Made by a program: the position numbers and the translations under genes. The notes below the pieces were generated by a model. It was not told the DNA's origin. It was given only the letters and a program-made list of their open reading frames with translations, and searched no databases. Below are positions 23,404 through 31,519 of a DNA stretch of 33,242 nucleotides, one piece after another (the stretch's first letter is position 1; every line of letters begins with the position of its first letter). Source of the DNA: Clostridia bacterium (GTDB lineage: Bacteria > Bacillota > Clostridia > Oscillospirales > Acutalibacteraceae); the NCBI GenBank assembly GCA_017430965.1, contig JAFRLX010000023.1, positions 1 through 33,242 on the forward strand, in the 5' to 3' direction.

Positions 23404-23466
23404 ATGCTCATTTCAGTCAGTGCCTGCCTGTTGGGCGAAAAACTCATAAGGATTAAACAATTCTAA
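23404..23466 (+). pseudogene. Second DUF523 start fragment
   Basis: ATG at 23404 begins LISVSACLLGEK, matching the first 11 residues of the upstream fragment almost base for base, then diverges into LIRIKQF and a stop. It is too short to be functional and is best read as the product of a local duplication or deletion. The HipA-like gene promoter begins 8 bp after it. Confidence 0.6.
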
Positions 23467-23473
23467 CATTTCC

Positions 23474-23502
23474 TTGCCATTCGTTTTAAATAATGTTATA
23501 TT
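23474..23502 (+). promoter_or_regulatory. Promoter of the HipA-like gene
   Basis: TTGCCA (23474-23479), a 17-bp spacer and TATATT (23497-23502), 32 bp before the ATG, whose ribosome binding site is AAAGGGGG. The HipA-like gene thus appears to be expressed alone. Confidence 0.6.
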
Positions 23503-23534
23503 AATAATACTATAATTAGAAAGGGGGTAATCCT

Positions 23535-24668
23535 ATGGTTTATGTGTTGAAGCATTTTGACACTGATTTAATCAAGTTTTCTGCTGAGAGCGGAGCGGAG
23601 ATGAATATTGAAGTATTGTGGTTCAATGACCGCAAAGCAAAACTCTTTCCGTTAGATTTGGCAGAGGTCAGTGCCAAAGGCATTGAATCTTGGTTGAAGC
23701 ACAGAACTGTTCCGAAAAACAGAGCATATGTAGATAATCTTTTAAGTTCGATGGGTTTGAGCATTAACAGACCTTTGGATGTGATTAAAGTTTCCAAAGG
23801 ATTATCTCTAAATGACTGCTACTGGGTTTGTGAAGAGGGCAGTACAGACACCTTTGATGCTGTCAATTTGTATGACAACCGTTTTAGCAGAGTCTTATCT
23901 CAAATTGCTTTTACAGGGTATGGCAGTAGCAATATCTCTGCAATCACGACAAGTCCGGAGTTTACGACTAACGGCATGCTGCCAAAGTGTTGGTGCAGAG
24001 TCAGTGGAAAGATATTGCTTTATAAAGGCGGTACCGAAGGTTTTTCCAATACCGGCAACGAGCCGTATTCCGAGTTCTACGCTTCGCAAATTGCAAAAGC
24101 TTTAGAAGTGAATGCAATTGACTATAAGCTTGCAAAGTTTAAGGGGAGAATATGTTCGACTTGTGAGTTATTTACTTCCAAAGAAGTTTCGTTTGTTCCG
24201 GTTGGCAGAATCGTGAGAACCGGTGGCATGGCTGCTGTAAAAGAGTATTATCGCTCACTGGGCAAAAAGTACACTGAGCAATTAAATGATATGTTCTTGT
24301 TAGATGCCGTGATTATGAATGTGGACAGACACTTCGGAAACTTCGGTTTCTTGGTGGATAGCAAGACCAACAAGATTATTGCACCGGCACCGCTGTTTGA
24401 CCACGGCAATTCACTCTTGAATTTTGCCGGCAGAGATGTGCTCGAAGATTTTGAAGCGTTAGAAAAATATTCCAAAACGCTTCTGCCTTGTGTATATGAT
24501 GATTTCTTTGCGGAGATAAAGCCGCTCTTAACACACAGGCAAAAGAACAATTTGAGAAAACTGCTGACCTTCAAGTTCAAGAAAAATGCAAGGTATAATT
24601 TGGACGATAAGCGCTTAAAGATGCTTGAAAAAATCATTCAAAACCGTGCAAAAGAGTTACTTGATTAA
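23535..24668 (+). CDS. HipA-like serine/threonine kinase
   Basis: A 377-residue protein with the kinase core of the HipA family. KILLYKGGTEG (K164) is the likely ATP-binding lysine. MNVDRHFGNFGFLVD (about 261-275) is the catalytic loop, with the DRHxxN arrangement. PLFDHGNSLL (286-295) holds the metal-binding Asp. HipA toxins phosphorylate targets such as glutamyl-tRNA synthetase and normally pair with a HipB (XRE) antitoxin; no antitoxin gene is next to it, and the only XRE gene of the element is 6 kb away. The first 120 residues are unlike the usual HipA N-subdomain, so it may belong to a single-gene CtkA-like or phage-defence group. It is preceded by its own promoter. Confidence 0.78.
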   Translation: MVYVLKHFDTDLIKFSAESGAEMNIEVLWFNDRKAKLFPLDLAEVSAKGIESWLKHRTVPKNRAYVDNLLSSMGLSINRPLDVIKVSKGLSLNDCYWVCEEGSTDTFDAVNLYDNRFSRVLSQIAFTGYGSSNISAITTSPEFTTNGMLPKCWCRVSGKILLYKGGTEGFSNTGNEPYSEFYASQIAKALEVNAIDYKLAKFKGRICSTCELFTSKEVSFVPVGRIVRTGGMAAVKEYYRSLGKKYTEQLNDMFLLDAVIMNVDRHFGNFGFLVDSKTNKIIAPAPLFDHGNSLLNFAGRDVLEDFEALEKYSKTLLPCVYDDFFAEIKPLLTHRQKNNLRKLLTFKFKKNARYNLDDKRLKMLEKIIQNRAKELLD

Positions 24669-24687
24669 GGAATACCAAGAAAAACAC

Positions 24688-24720
24688 AGAGAGTGTAAAG
24701 GATTTTCCTTTACACTCTCT
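24688..24720 (+). terminator. Hairpin after the HipA-like gene
   Basis: A perfect 15-bp stem (AGAGAGTGTAAAGGA and its complement) with a 3-nt loop starts 19 bp after the stop codon. A second hairpin, CAAAAATCG/CGATTTTTG, follows at 24733-24756. Neither has a long T-run, but their place suggests transcription termination before the right end of the element. Confidence 0.6.
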
Positions 24721-24821
24721 TGCTGTTCATCTCAAAAATCGGCTTGTCGATTTTTGGCTTATTGATGGGGTTTTTGGAGATAATATGTAGTTATTGGCAA
24801 CTGAAAATTTTTAAGGAATTG

Positions 24822-24842
24822 AACGCGCACCTCGCTTGCAGC
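24822..24842. other. Right attachment junction (attR)
   Basis: Element sequence GAACGCGCACC changes at TC (24832-24833; GA on the minus strand) to ssp sequence GCTTGCAGCTTCC. The ssp1 copy at 15041-15121 shows what the unbroken gene looks like across this point. Confidence 0.75.
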
Positions 24843-24890
24843 TTCCATCTTTAAGCTGTTAAGAGCTTCTTTAGCCTGCTTGTTTGCCAT
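24831..24890 (-). pseudogene. SASP gene ssp2, 5' half (codons 1-20)
   Basis: The minus strand reads MANKQAKEALNSLKMEAASE, nearly identical in DNA to the ssp1 start. The start ATG (24890) is chosen because AGAGGGG is 10 nt upstream; another ATG six bases earlier is too close to that site. Beyond the GA crossover the frame runs on into element sequence (VRVQFLKNFQ and so on), giving a chimeric 58-residue peptide that lacks the conserved SASP C-terminus. The gene keeps its promoter side here, while the 3' half is at 15222-15341. The break lies in the EAASEV segment that GPR protease recognises in SASPs. Confidence 0.9.
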
Positions 24891-25203
24891 TCTCATTACA
24901 CCCCTCTTTCTATGCTTAAAACCAAGATTTACTTGCCGCGGCAATACATTCATCATACATCGCGGTATGATAGGTTAATGCCCTTGCGGCAAATCTATCA
25001 AAAAGCGTTTGCAAGTTTAGTGTGTGAAAATGCAAAAAAAATATGAAATGAAAATGTTGGAAAAGCATGTGTTAAAATGCTTTATAAAATTTTAAAAAAT
25101 ACACATGCAATATGGAAGGTGTGTCTCTTTTAAAGCTTTTTATTATTATGTAGTTGTGTAAAAAAGCAGGGTTCTCTGCGCCTGAATAGTGCGCGTTATT
25201 AAT
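24891..25203. other. Intergenic region upstream of ssp2
   Basis: About 310 bp between the ssp2 start and the HD-domain gene, both on the minus strand. It should hold the ssp2 promoter, expected to be of the forespore sigma-G type. A GTATG/CAAGTAA pair with a 17-bp gap in the minus-strand sequence is a weak candidate. A small palindrome GCCGCGGC lies at about 24936-24943. I see no gene in it. Confidence 0.5.
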
Positions 25204-26076
25204 CTAAATCTTTTTGCCGACAATCTCTTTTTGAGTGATACAGTATTTTGTTTTGCCGTTTGTCGCGGCGCGGCATTCATCGAGCGTTTTTTGCATTTTT
25301 GAAAAGAGAGAGAATAGGGCGGCTTCCACCTCCGGAGAATCGATGCTGTATACAACAGTGAATTGCTCTTTTTCCACTATCAAATCTTTTACGGCATCGT
25401 GCTTGCGATACTCCATCATTTGCATATCAGAGACCATTTCCGGTATTTCGGAGAGCAGGTGCGAGTTTCTCGCCGCGGTGATATCGATTTCATCGGAGAG
25501 GCGGATGACTGATGCAAGGTAAGGCAGAGTGATTGTATTTCCGTTCGGCACTTTCAGGGCAATCGGGTATGCCGCGGTATCCGTAAGGTCTGCTTTTCTG
25601 TGGCCGCGCGATATCTGGATGATTGCCTTGAGATGCTCTTGTGAGGGAATATCGAAAAAATCTGCGTATTTGGCGATAAACCTGCCGGAAAATTCATTAT
25701 GAAAATCGCGGATTATCCTTTTTGCATTTGTGGAGTCATGTGTTTGAAAATAATCTCCGAAATCAATCTCTTTTGAAAATTCCTCGAAATCTTTTCTGCT
25801 GATACCCATTCCGGTATCGTGAAAATAGCATGCCACGAGCAGACAGTATATCTCATCTGCATTCATTTTATCAATCTGCTCACCGGTGATTTTGTTACAG
25901 AAATCAATAACATTAAGTGAATGAAGTTCTGTGTGGTCAGTATATTCCGGGAATAAAAGTTTATAGTTAGATAAAATAAACTGCATGGAAAAAACGGTAT
26001 CCGTAAATCTTTTGTGCAAATCCGCGCTCAAATCCCGCAGCCGTTTTTCTAAATTAAAATCATAGTTTTTTTGCAT
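25204..26076 (-). CDS. HD-domain protein (putative metal-dependent phosphohydrolase)
   Basis: A 290-residue protein with an HD fold: H52 in HTELHSLNVIDF, the HD pair H86-D87 in ACYFHDTGMG, and later His residues in THDSTNAKRI and QISRGHRKAD. These could coordinate metal for phosphate-ester or nucleotide hydrolysis. YLASVIRLSDEIDITAARN matches the last helix of such domains, where the final Asp lies. The C-terminal 90 residues form a separate domain of unknown role. Similar HD proteins occur alone or fused to Hsp90-like ATPases. GAGGT lies 6 nt before the ATG. It is divergent from the BREX operon; a role in defence is possible but not shown. Confidence 0.75.
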   Translation of the reverse strand: MQKNYDFNLEKRLRDLSADLHKRFTDTVFSMQFILSNYKLLFPEYTDHTELHSLNVIDFCNKITGEQIDKMNADEIYCLLVACYFHDTGMGISRKDFEEFSKEIDFGDYFQTHDSTNAKRIIRDFHNEFSGRFIAKYADFFDIPSQEHLKAIIQISRGHRKADLTDTAAYPIALKVPNGNTITLPYLASVIRLSDEIDITAARNSHLLSEIPEMVSDMQMMEYRKHDAVKDLIVEKEQFTVVYSIDSPEVEAALFSLFSKMQKTLDECRAATNGKTKYCITQKEIVGKKI

Positions 26077-26393
26077 GCTTTACCTCAAATGATGGTTATG
26101 ACTTACCTTATATTTTAATGTAACATAAATATTTAAATATTTCAATCATTCGATAAAATCACTTTTTTAAAACCCGGGGAAATGAATTTTCCTTAACCAA
26201 CCCCTCATTTATTTGAGTATGATAGCAAGGCTTTTTTACTTGTATTAACTCTTGAGTCAAACAGTAATAAAACTGTAAAAATAATAAAGAGCCAAAATAA
26301 GCGAGTAAAATACTAAAAACAGTATTTAGCTCTATTGAAATTAGTGCTCTTTTTTGCTATACTGTAGCCACAGTTACAGGAGATGCTTGAAAT

Positions 26394-26525
26394 TCACTTG
26401 AGTACCACCGGTAGTCGAGAAACAAGTAGATAAGTTAACAATATAGCAGCTGTTTCGCCGCGAGTAGCAGCTATAGATTTTCCTCTTGTGTATTTATTAT
26501 TAAATCCTTTCTTTGTACAATTCAT
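26394..26525 (-). CDS. Possible small protein (43 aa)
   Basis: From ATG 26525 the frame reads MNCTKKGFNNKYTRGKSIAA then a hydrophobic second half (AAILLTYLLVSRLPVV), ending at 26394. AAGGAAG lies 8 nt before the ATG. The basic N-terminus plus hydrophobic C-terminus could be a small membrane peptide or toxin. I recognise no family, and the length allows chance occurrence. Confidence 0.35.
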   Translation of the reverse strand: MNCTKKGFNNKYTRGKSIAATRGETAAILLTYLLVSRLPVVLK

Positions 26526-26578
26526 TTTGTAAACTTCCTTTCTTAATTTTCTAATTTTACACCACCTCTCTTACATAA

Positions 26579-26609
26579 ATAAAAGCCACCTGCGGCGGGT
26601 GGCTTTTAT
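26579..26609. terminator. Strong bidirectional hairpin
   Basis: A 12-bp perfect stem (ATAAAAGCCACC with its complement) and a 7-nt loop, with A-runs on the left and T-runs on the right of the stem. It could stop transcription toward BREX from the left, or act upstream of the small minus-strand ORF. Confidence 0.7.
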
Positions 26610-26702
26610 TGCGTTTTAAGGCAGCAAACCGGCACATTTGTTCGCTAAAAATCGCTTTTGAGATGTTTATAAATAAATGTCGATCTAATAAAGTGATTTC
26701 TA

Positions 26703-26731
26703 TTGATATAATTAATAAAATATTATATAAT
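26703..26731 (+). promoter_or_regulatory. Promoter of the BREX operon
   Basis: TTGATA (26703-26708), a 17-bp spacer and a perfect TATAAT (26726-26731), 40 bp before the brxA ATG. GGGGGAGG is 7 nt upstream of that ATG. Confidence 0.75.
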
Positions 26732-26771
26732 AATTATAATTATATTTAACAGAGATGGGGGAGGCAAAAGT

Positions 26772-27374
26772 ATGCCCGCACCACAAGAATACAAAGCAAC
26801 GATTACCAGAGAAAAGTTTTTATATTTTGAGACCCGGGTAATTGCAAAATATAAAACGGATGGCTATTCAGATGAGGAAATCATTCGATTGGCGGTTGAA
26901 GAAAATCTGCTGCAGATGCCGACGGAAAAAAGTTCCAAACTTTTAGCTGCCGGATGTTTGCGAAAACTCAATTGCAGCGGCGAAGCTTTAACTGCGGTGA
27001 TAGCCAATGCACCTTCGGACATTGCAAAGCAAGCAAATTTGTACGCCATGATGAATTATAATCGCTTGGTTTGGGATTTTATGATTTTGGTCATTGGCAG
27101 AAAATTTCAAGAGTATGATTTGTCTTTTGGCAAAAAAGATGTAAACGCTTTCTTTAGCATGCTTCAGGAGCAAAATCCGCAGGTTGCCGAGTGGTCGGAG
27201 AGTACAATCCAAAGAATCAGAAATATTCTTGTAAAGATGCTTGTAGATACCGGCTACCTGGATGAAGCCGAGAGTGAATACTTAAACAGAGTATTTTTGT
27301 TTGACGAGGTCAAAGATATTATAATTGCAAATGCCGATGAAATTGTGCTTCCGGCATTTAACTGTTTTATTTAA
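26772..27374 (+). CDS. brxA: BREX protein BrxA (DUF1819)
   Basis: A 200-residue DUF1819 protein, the first gene of type 1 BREX phage-defence operons. Recognisable features are the N-terminal EYKATITREKFLYFETRVIA, the central ALTAVIANAPSDIAKQANLYAMM and LVWDFMILVI segments, and a C-terminal WSESTIQRIRNILVKMLVDTG helix-turn-helix-like part. BrxA binds DNA with a NusB-like fold in studied systems, but its task in defence is unclear. The gene order that follows (brxB, brxC, pglX) makes the call firm. A 36-bp gap separates it from the preferred brxB start. Confidence 0.9.
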   Translation: MPAPQEYKATITREKFLYFETRVIAKYKTDGYSDEEIIRLAVEENLLQMPTEKSSKLLAAGCLRKLNCSGEALTAVIANAPSDIAKQANLYAMMNYNRLVWDFMILVIGRKFQEYDLSFGKKDVNAFFSMLQEQNPQVAEWSESTIQRIRNILVKMLVDTGYLDEAESEYLNRVFLFDEVKDIIIANADEIVLPAFNCFI

Positions 27375-27410
27375 TCCGGAGTGTTTGGTTGGAAAGGCGA
27401 GGGAGAAATA

Positions 27411-27965
27411 TTGAGTAATACCAGAATACAACTTGACAATTTTACCAAAAAGCTGAATGATGATGATTTCTTGGCAAACAAGGGTTTAAGCAACGAAGTC
27501 GGCGTTCACATTCTTTGTTATGAACCTGAAGAAGAAATGCTCATTGAAAATTACTTGCAAAAGCTAAATGGCATGAATTCTTTAAAAGCCAATATCATCC
27601 AGTGCGATTTGTATGAAATATTTTTGGAACTGTGTGAAGAAAAGCGGGTCATTGACCGCATTCCTCAGATGGAGGAGCAAAAGGACAGTGAAACTTTTTT
27701 AAACATGCTTTCCTATTTTGCTACGCCGGAGGCATTTGTAAAAAAGATGGATTACGGGCAGCATCAGCCTGGAGATGTGCTGATTATTTCGGGTGTTGGA
27801 AAGGTGTATCCGTATATGCGCTGTAATCATATTTTGGAAAATATACAGCCGGTCTTTCCGGATATTCCTGTGGTTGTGTTTTACCCGGGCAAGTATACCG
27901 GGCAGCAAATAAAACTGTTTAATAAGTTTTCAAGCAATTATTACCGCGCTTTCAATTTGTTATAA
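27411..27965 (+). CDS. brxB: BREX protein BrxB (DUF1788)
   Basis: A DUF1788 protein, 184 residues from TTG 27411, which follows AGGGAG by 5 nt; an upstream in-frame GTG (27381) lacks a ribosome binding site and adds an unlikely extension. Characteristic segments are NEVGVHILCYEPEEE, PGDVLIISGVGKVYPYMR and VVVFYPGKYTGQQIKLF. BrxB is required for BREX defence and methylation in some systems, and is thought to scaffold a complex with BrxC, PglX and PglZ. It lies 20 bp before the brxC start. Confidence 0.9.
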   Translation: MSNTRIQLDNFTKKLNDDDFLANKGLSNEVGVHILCYEPEEEMLIENYLQKLNGMNSLKANIIQCDLYEIFLELCEEKRVIDRIPQMEEQKDSETFLNMLSYFATPEAFVKKMDYGQHQPGDVLIISGVGKVYPYMRCNHILENIQPVFPDIPVVVFYPGKYTGQQIKLFNKFSSNYYRAFNLL

Positions 27966-27985
27966 AAAAGAGGATGGGGAAAACA

Positions 27986-30900
27986 ATGAAACTTCAAAAC
28001 ATTTATCAAAAAGATATTAACAGATCTATTAACGGTGTTATCAAAGCCGATCAAAATGATGATGAAAATTTACAGCAGGAATTTAGCGAGTATATAATCA
28101 CCAAAGAGCTGCGCAAACTGTTTGAAGCATTTTATAAGGCTTATGAAAAATCAATTGATACACCGACAGATAAAATCGGTGTTTGGATTTCCGGCTTTTT
28201 CGGTTCCGGTAAATCTCACTTTTTGAAGATTTTGTCATATTTGTTGGAGAATAAGGAAATCAGCGGCAAACATGCCATTGATTATTTTGAAGACAAAATT
28301 GATGACCCGTTGATGTTTGCTGCAATGAAAAAGTGCACACAAGTACCGACTGAGTCCATTCTCTTTAATGTGGATATTAAATCCACCGGTAAAAAAGGAA
28401 AGAATGCTGTTTTTGATGCATTTACGAAAGTGTTTTTTGCGCACCGCGGTTATTTTTGGGATAGGCGCGTGGCATTGTTTGAGCAGTTTTTAGATAAAAA
28501 CGGCAAATACGAAGCATTTAAAGAGAGATTTGAGCAAATCCACGGCACTTCTTGGGAAGAAGGGCGCGAAGGCTTTGATTTCTTTAGAGATGATATTGCA
28601 CAAACAGTTGCCGAGGTATTGGGCATCAGTTTAGTTGCTGCCAATAATTGGTTTGATAATAATAATTCTGCTGATTACGGCATTGATAATTTTGTCGATG
28701 ACATTAAAGAATATATTGACTCCAAAGGTGAAAATTTCAGGCTGATTTTCTGTGTGGATGAAATGGGTCAATTTATGGGTGAGGAGAGAGATCTTATTTT
28801 AAATCTTCAGTCCATTGTTGAAGAAATCGGCACGAAATGCACAGGGCGTGTTTGGGTTTTGGTAACCAGCCAAGAGGCGATGGATACCATTACCAAAGTG
28901 AAAGCTGCCGACTATTCCAAAATTCAAGGCAGGTTTAACACTCGCTTATCTTTGACTTCTTCCTCGGTGGATGAAGTGATTAAAAAGAGAATTTTGGCAA
29001 AAAAAGAGGATGCTCAGCTTCTTTTAGAAAGCCAGTTTGCTGCAAACAGCACAGTGCTTAAAAACATCTTTTCATTCCAAGATGCCAGAAAGTCTTTGCG
29101 CGGGTATAAAGATGAAAATGAGTTTGTGCAAACATACCCCTTTGTGCCGTATCAGTTCCAACTCTTCCAAGATACTTTGGTGGAGATTCGCTCGCACAGC
29201 AGTACAGCGCAACATCAGTCAAGCGGTGAGAGGTCTATGCTTTCCGCTTTCCAAGAGGTTGCGCAAGAGCTCAATGACCGAGATGAAACGGCGCTCGCTC
29301 CTTATTATTTATTCTACAAGGCAGTTAATTCTTTTCTTGAGAGCGATATCAGAAGAGTGATTGAGAGAGCACAGCAGGCGTTTGAGGATGGTGACGGCAT
29401 AGAAGAGTATGACGTTTGTGTGCTGAAGCTGCTTTATTTGATAAAATACATTAAAGATATGCCTGCCACTTTAGAAAATATCGCTGTTTTGATGACAGAT
29501 GATATGAATGTGGATAAAATTGATTTGAAAAAGAAAATCAAAGAATCTTTGGATCGCCTTTTTGCGGAAAACTATATCGGCAAAAGCGGCAGTAACTTTG
29601 TTTTCTTGACAAATGATGAGCAGGATATTGAAAAAGAAATCAAAAATGAAATCGTGGATTCGGATCAGATTATTTCCAAAGTTCAGAGCATCATTTTTGA
29701 GGATTTATATATGAACAAGCAAATTCGAGTTGGCAAAAACAACTTCGGGTTTGACCAGTATGTGGATGATAAGCTTTTCGGCAAAGCGCAAAACCCGATT
29801 AAGCTGCGTGTCATTACGGCGGATTCCGATTATGCCGGCTCGGGCGATGCAAAGTTCATGATGGATTCTAAAGCTAATAATGAAGCAATTTGTGTCTTAG
29901 ACCCGACTTATGATTTCTATGGTGAACTGGAAACTGCGGCAAAAATCATTAAACATGCCAATAAAACCAATCGCTCGCAGTTGAGTGATGTTATTGTTGA
30001 TATTCTCACCAAAAAAAGGCGGGAAGCGACGGGTTGCGAAAAGAAAGCTAAAGAATTAATTGCTTCTGCTATCATAAATGCCGATTTCTATATCTGCGGT
30101 GAAAAGGTGACAATTGCAGGCACAAGTGTAAAAGAGAGATTAGATGTTGCTTTGACAACACTGGTTAAAGTTGTTTACCACAAAATGGGCATGGTTCAAA
30201 AGAATTATGCGCATTTGGCGGATGTGCTTGAAATCTTCAACGGGCAGGAAATGATAGGCAATTCAAACCCCAACAGCGAAGCGATAGATGAAGTCTTGCT
30301 TTGGATTGACACAAGAGCAAAACAAAAGCGGCAGGTTGTGATGAGCGAAGTTCTTGAGCGCTATAAGAAAGACCCTTACGGTTGGGAAGAAAATGATATA
30401 GTTTCCGTTATTGTAACGCTCATTGCCAATAAGAGTGTGAATGTGGTTTACGGCGGTATGGTCTACCAGGAAAGAGATTATCGCCTGCTTGAAATCTTAA
30501 GCAAAAAGTCTGAGGTAGATAAAGCCAAAATTGAAAAGAGAGAAGAAATTGATATCAAACTTCGCAGAAGGGTCAAAGCCTTTTTAATCGATTATTTGGA
30601 CATTATGAATATCTCCGATGAAGAAGATGAATTGGCAGAAAGAATCGTCAGCGAGTTCGATGCCATTCGCAAAGAATGTAACGATAAAATTGCCGCCTAT
30701 TACACAAGCGGCAATCACTACCCAGGCAGAGATGTTCTGTTTAAAAATGTTTCTGTAATCGAGCAGATACTTAAGTGCAGAAAAGATAATATTGCTCTTT
30801 TCCGCAAAGTGATTGATTGCGAAAATGAGCTATTCGAACTTGCTGAAGATAAGCAAGTTGTATTCAGTTTTCTCGAAAACCACCGCGCGATTTTTGAAAG

Positions 30901-31510
30901 AGGGTATGAAGCGCTCGAAAAGTTTAAGGAAGAAAGGTTCTATTTGGAACCGCAAGAGCAGGCGGTTGAAAAAATAGAGCAATTGGAAGATATTATTTCC
31001 TCCGGCAGCCCGTATAGGCGCATGCATGAGATTCCCGGCTTGGTAGATGAGGTACAGACTATTTACCGGCAATTGTTAGAGCAAAAGAGGGAAGAACTTA
31101 ACAAATACTTTGACACATTGGTTGAAGAAGTAACTGAGATTTTTGATGGTGACCCTGAAGCAAAGCCGGTGCAAGATGCCTTAAAACTGGTTGGCGGTTG
31201 GAAATCAAGTGCCGACAAAAAAGACAGCATCACAAAGCTGGATGCGATGAAAACGCAGTTTGAAGCGCAAAAGCAAGTGGAGCTGCAAAAGGCTCTCAAG
31301 GAAAAAATCGGGGGCGAAATAACACCGCCTGATGATCCGAAAATTGATGCGCCGCAGGAGGACAAACCAAAAGTTGTTAAAGTCTCCAGATCTGCAGCAT
31401 TGCCTGCTATCAAAATGACCAGTGCAGATGAAGTTGAAGAATACATAGAGTTTGTCAAAAAGTATTTGCTTAAAGAGTTAGAAAAAGGCGATGCGATTCA
31501 GATACTGTAG
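27986..31510 (+). CDS. brxC: BREX ATPase BrxC
   Basis: A very large P-loop ATPase, 1174 residues from ATG 27986; an ATG 12 bp earlier directly abuts the ribosome binding site. The N-terminus MKLQNIYQKDINRSINGVIK resembles other BrxC starts. Walker A is GFFGSGKS (70-77), and a Walker B-like FCVDEM lies at 255-260. VLVTSQEAMD and a conserved TYPFVPYQFQLFQ block follow. The C-terminal third is helical and charged. BrxC belongs to the STAND/ORC-like AAA+ group and is essential for type 1 BREX exclusion of phage. The operon is complete in this window only up to the start of pglX. Confidence 0.93.
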   Translation: MKLQNIYQKDINRSINGVIKADQNDDENLQQEFSEYIITKELRKLFEAFYKAYEKSIDTPTDKIGVWISGFFGSGKSHFLKILSYLLENKEISGKHAIDYFEDKIDDPLMFAAMKKCTQVPTESILFNVDIKSTGKKGKNAVFDAFTKVFFAHRGYFWDRRVALFEQFLDKNGKYEAFKERFEQIHGTSWEEGREGFDFFRDDIAQTVAEVLGISLVAANNWFDNNNSADYGIDNFVDDIKEYIDSKGENFRLIFCVDEMGQFMGEERDLILNLQSIVEEIGTKCTGRVWVLVTSQEAMDTITKVKAADYSKIQGRFNTRLSLTSSSVDEVIKKRILAKKEDAQLLLESQFAANSTVLKNIFSFQDARKSLRGYKDENEFVQTYPFVPYQFQLFQDTLVEIRSHSSTAQHQSSGERSMLSAFQEVAQELNDRDETALAPYYLFYKAVNSFLESDIRRVIERAQQAFEDGDGIEEYDVCVLKLLYLIKYIKDMPATLENIAVLMTDDMNVDKIDLKKKIKESLDRLFAENYIGKSGSNFVFLTNDEQDIEKEIKNEIVDSDQIISKVQSIIFEDLYMNKQIRVGKNNFGFDQYVDDKLFGKAQNPIKLRVITADSDYAGSGDAKFMMDSKANNEAICVLDPTYDFYGELETAAKIIKHANKTNRSQLSDVIVDILTKKRREATGCEKKAKELIASAIINADFYICGEKVTIAGTSVKERLDVALTTLVKVVYHKMGMVQKNYAHLADVLEIFNGQEMIGNSNPNSEAIDEVLLWIDTRAKQKRQVVMSEVLERYKKDPYGWEENDIVSVIVTLIANKSVNVVYGGMVYQERDYRLLEILSKKSEVDKAKIEKREEIDIKLRRRVKAFLIDYLDIMNISDEEDELAERIVSEFDAIRKECNDKIAAYYTSGNHYPGRDVLFKNVSVIEQILKCRKDNIALFRKVIDCENELFELAEDKQVVFSFLENHRAIFERGYEALEKFKEERFYLEPQEQAVEKIEQLEDIISSGSPYRRMHEIPGLVDEVQTIYRQLLEQKREELNKYFDTLVEEVTEIFDGDPEAKPVQDALKLVGGWKSSADKKDSITKLDAMKTQFEAQKQVELQKALKEKIGGEITPPDDPKIDAPQEDKPKVVKVSRSAALPAIKMTSADEVEEYIEFVKKYLLKELEKGDAIQIL

Positions 31511-31519
31511 TTTCGAAAA

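Larger units (their letters stand above)
23127..23444 (+). repeat. Direct duplication of a DUF523 gene start with an upstream palindromic tail
   Basis: A stretch of about 75 bp occurs twice, at about 23129-23202 and 23366-23444. Each copy runs from CTTGTGTYAAT through a T-run to a DUF523 start, TCAGTCAGTGCCTGCCTG then TTGGGCGAAAA. The 3' part (about 33 bp) is nearly identical and the 5' part is looser. The first copy continues into a longer DUF523 fragment; the second ends after a few codons. Confidence 0.75.
15342..24833. mobile_element. Serine-recombinase integrative element with defence cargo (9.49 kb)
   Basis: The segment lies between two halves of one ssp gene, with only GA (TC on the plus strand) shared at both junctions. 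A large serine recombinase is encoded at the left end reading toward the junction, the usual place for an integrase. Recombinases of the TnpX/TndX group (Tn4451, Tn5397) are known to use a GA core. Cargo: small ORF, XRE regulator, nuclease-methyltransferase fusion, specificity subunit, OLD-family nuclease, DUF523 remnants and a HipA-like kinase. No conjugation or replication genes are visible, so it would need help to move between cells. Codon and base use of the OLD gene is clearly more AT-rich than the flanking housekeeping genes. Confidence 0.82.
26077..26771. other. Intergenic region between the HD gene and BREX
   Basis: This AT-rich region of about 700 bp holds a possible 43-codon minus-strand ORF (26394-26525), a strong hairpin (26579-26609), a small stem AAATACT/AGTATTT at about 26310-26329, and the BREX promoter (26703-26731). 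I see no tRNA, CRISPR repeats or larger gene. Confidence 0.6.

Noticed and set aside
24759..24956. A functional 65-aa minus-strand protein with a SASP-like middle
   Set aside because: It is a chimera of ssp2 upstream sequence, the ssp2 5' half and the element end, and lacks the SASP C-terminus.
24891..25000. Sigma-G promoter for ssp2
   Set aside because: The -10 candidate CAAGTAA matches the CATNNTA consensus poorly, so it is not listed as a feature.
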